Below, piece after piece: positions 32,274 through 33,177 of a DNA stretch of 33,177 bases. Under the pieces are notes generated by a model. It was not told where the DNA came from. It saw only the letters and a program-made list of their open reading frames with translations, and did no database searches. The stretch spans positions 1-33,177 of the forward strand of contig NZ_JRGL01000023.1 in the NCBI RefSeq assembly GCF_000764655.1, written 5' to 3'. The position numbers and the translations under genes are program-made. Numbering within the stretch: the first letter of the stretch is position 1; every line of letters starts with the position of its first letter. Source of the stretch: Aeromonas aquatica (GTDB lineage Bacteria > Pseudomonadota > Gammaproteobacteria > Enterobacterales > Aeromonadaceae).

Positions 32274-33177
32274 TCAATATCCCGTCATCTCCAGATAGCC
32301 GACGCCGCTGGCGTCCCCAGACACAGATACAGCCCCCTCCCAATAGTCGAAGCGGCCGGTCATGGCCTGATCCGGCTGACGGGCCTTAATGAGAAGGTTC
32401 AAATCGGCGGCCTTAAGTTGCCACTCGATGGGATAGGGCTGGCCCTTGGGGCCACGCCAGGTCTTGCCGGGGTTGAGGGTGATGGATTCCGGGGAGAGCA
32501 CCCGACTGCTGCCATCGCGTTCGATCAATATGCCGTAACGGTTCTCCGGTTCGGGGCGGCCTTCTTTGGTGCGAAGGCGAAACAGCATCAGCTCGCGGCC
32601 ATCGGCAAGTTGCAGTGAGAACCAGTCCCAGCCCGCCTGCCAATCCGCCAGCACCGAGCTGCTCCACTCGTGATCGAACCAGCCCTGGCCGCTCACCTTG
32701 CGGGTCTCCCCATCCAGGGTCAAAGTGCCGGTGAGCATCAAACGGGGGAAGGAGTAGTAAAACGAGGCGTTGCCCGGGCTCTTCTCGCTGTAACCAGCCT
32801 TGCCTTGCAGCACGGCGGGTTTGCGATTGCTTACCTCAAGCGACAGCTGGCCGATGGCGCTATCGACGTTGAGGTGCGCCGGGAAGAGCGCAGTACCCTC
32901 GGATTTGAGTGCCCACTCCCTTAGCCAATACTCGCCCTCGCTGGCGCCCGCCAAGCCCGGCCCCTGGCGGCTGGTGCGCTCGTCCTGCAGATGCTTGCTG
33001 GTGGCCAAATCCGTGATGGCGAACTGCGCCAGCCAGAGCTGGGGAGTCAGCCAGGGATTGGTTGAGGCGATCTGCTGATTGGCGATGCCTTGCCGGCTCA
33101 CTCCTTGACGAAAAAGCGTCCACTGCAACCCGTACTCGCGCCCCTGCTCATCTTTGAGGTGGCGTTGTTTCCCAAAT
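32274..33177 (-). CDS. AttH/CrtC-like lipocalin-fold protein (5' end outside window)
   Basis: The C-terminal 300 residues of a protein whose start lies beyond the right edge. The first visible codons read FGKQRHLKDEQGREYGLQWT, corresponding to the family's early strand block. Later come SFPRLMLTGTLTLDGE and the signature GQGWFDHEWSSSVLADWQAG followed by WDWFSLQLADGRELMLFRLR. This fits the AttH / hydroxyneurosporene-synthase (CrtC)-like lipocalin family, usually exported and linked to an ABC transporter of the AttEFGH type. Such partners would lie to the right, on the same strand. Hydratase activity cannot be claimed. Confidence 0.85.
   Translation of the reverse strand, partial: FGKQRHLKDEQGREYGLQWTLFRQGVSRQGIANQQIASTNPWLTPQLWLAQFAITDLATSKHLQDERTSRQGPGLAGASEGEYWLREWALKSEGTALFPAHLNVDSAIGQLSLEVSNRKPAVLQGKAGYSEKSPGNASFYYSFPRLMLTGTLTLDGETRKVSGQGWFDHEWSSSVLADWQAGWDWFSLQLADGRELMLFRLRTKEGRPEPENRYGILIERDGSSRVLSPESITLNPGKTWRGPKGQPYPIEWQLKAADLNLLIKARQPDQAMTGRFDYWEGAVSVSGDASGVGYLEMTGY

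Noticed and set aside
1..33177. CRISPR arrays, tRNA or rRNA genes, transposases, phage genes
   Set aside because: No regularly spaced repeats, cloverleaf-type sequences, transposase motifs or phage structural genes were seen on either strand.

Overview
The window looks like chromosomal DNA of a gammaproteobacterium, most likely Aeromonas. It is GC-rich, and its gene order (hinT-ycfL-lpoB-thiK, ycfP-ndh) and proteins (DUF3802, DUF6279, COG3014, YedI, YbjQ, MccF-like) fit the Aeromonas/Vibrio/enteric group. This is inferred from protein resemblance and synteny, not from a search. Nearly everything reads as core genome. The exception is an AT-rich stretch near the right end (about 30950-32230).

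Layout: (1) 1-4283: a 3'-truncated dihydroorotase-like gene (-), a two-fold QueD/PTPS-like gene (+) and a chemotaxis receptor (-) with a candidate sigma-28 promoter. (2) 4539-8245: a tight + strand run of hinT, a COG3014 lipoprotein, ycfL, lpoB and a thiK-like kinase. Three of the five are predicted outer-membrane lipoproteins, and lpoB links the run to peptidoglycan synthesis. (3) 8380-12752: a DUF6279 lipoprotein, a small two-helix membrane protein, and a second-type secD-secF pair that is not next to yajC/tgt. (4) 12825-16543: DUF924 (-), YedI/DUF808 and an M3 oligopeptidase. (5) 16789-19195: ycfP, ndh and ybjQ. (6) 19556-24338: an MccF-like S66 peptidase, an LtaS/sulfatase-type membrane transferase (-), and a divergent kinase-fold protein. 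(7) 24422-27543: argA and lysC on the - strand. argA has an ArgR operator inside its promoter, and lysC has a clear lysine riboswitch, so two amino-acid feedback systems sit side by side. (8) 27817-30949: msrA, a candidate small RNA unit, DUF3802, GNAT and YjbR genes, and an alpha/beta hydrolase. (9) 30950-33177: three REP-like palindromes, a low-GC YkgJ-type cysteine-cluster protein, a non-coding stretch, and the 3' part of an AttH/CrtC-like gene.

The most interesting spot is 9240-11841. A small two-TM protein lies directly upstream of the secDF pair. It is followed by a leader in which the secD ribosome-binding site can be closed into a long-range stem around two local hairpins, and there is a further mini-ORF between secD and secF. 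This layout resembles export-monitoring arrest-peptide systems (VemP upstream of secDF2 in Vibrio; MifM upstream of yidC2 in Bacillus), but the protein here does not look like VemP. It is offered as a hypothesis. Terminators are numerous and clean, and most gene pairs are separated by bidirectional hairpins.
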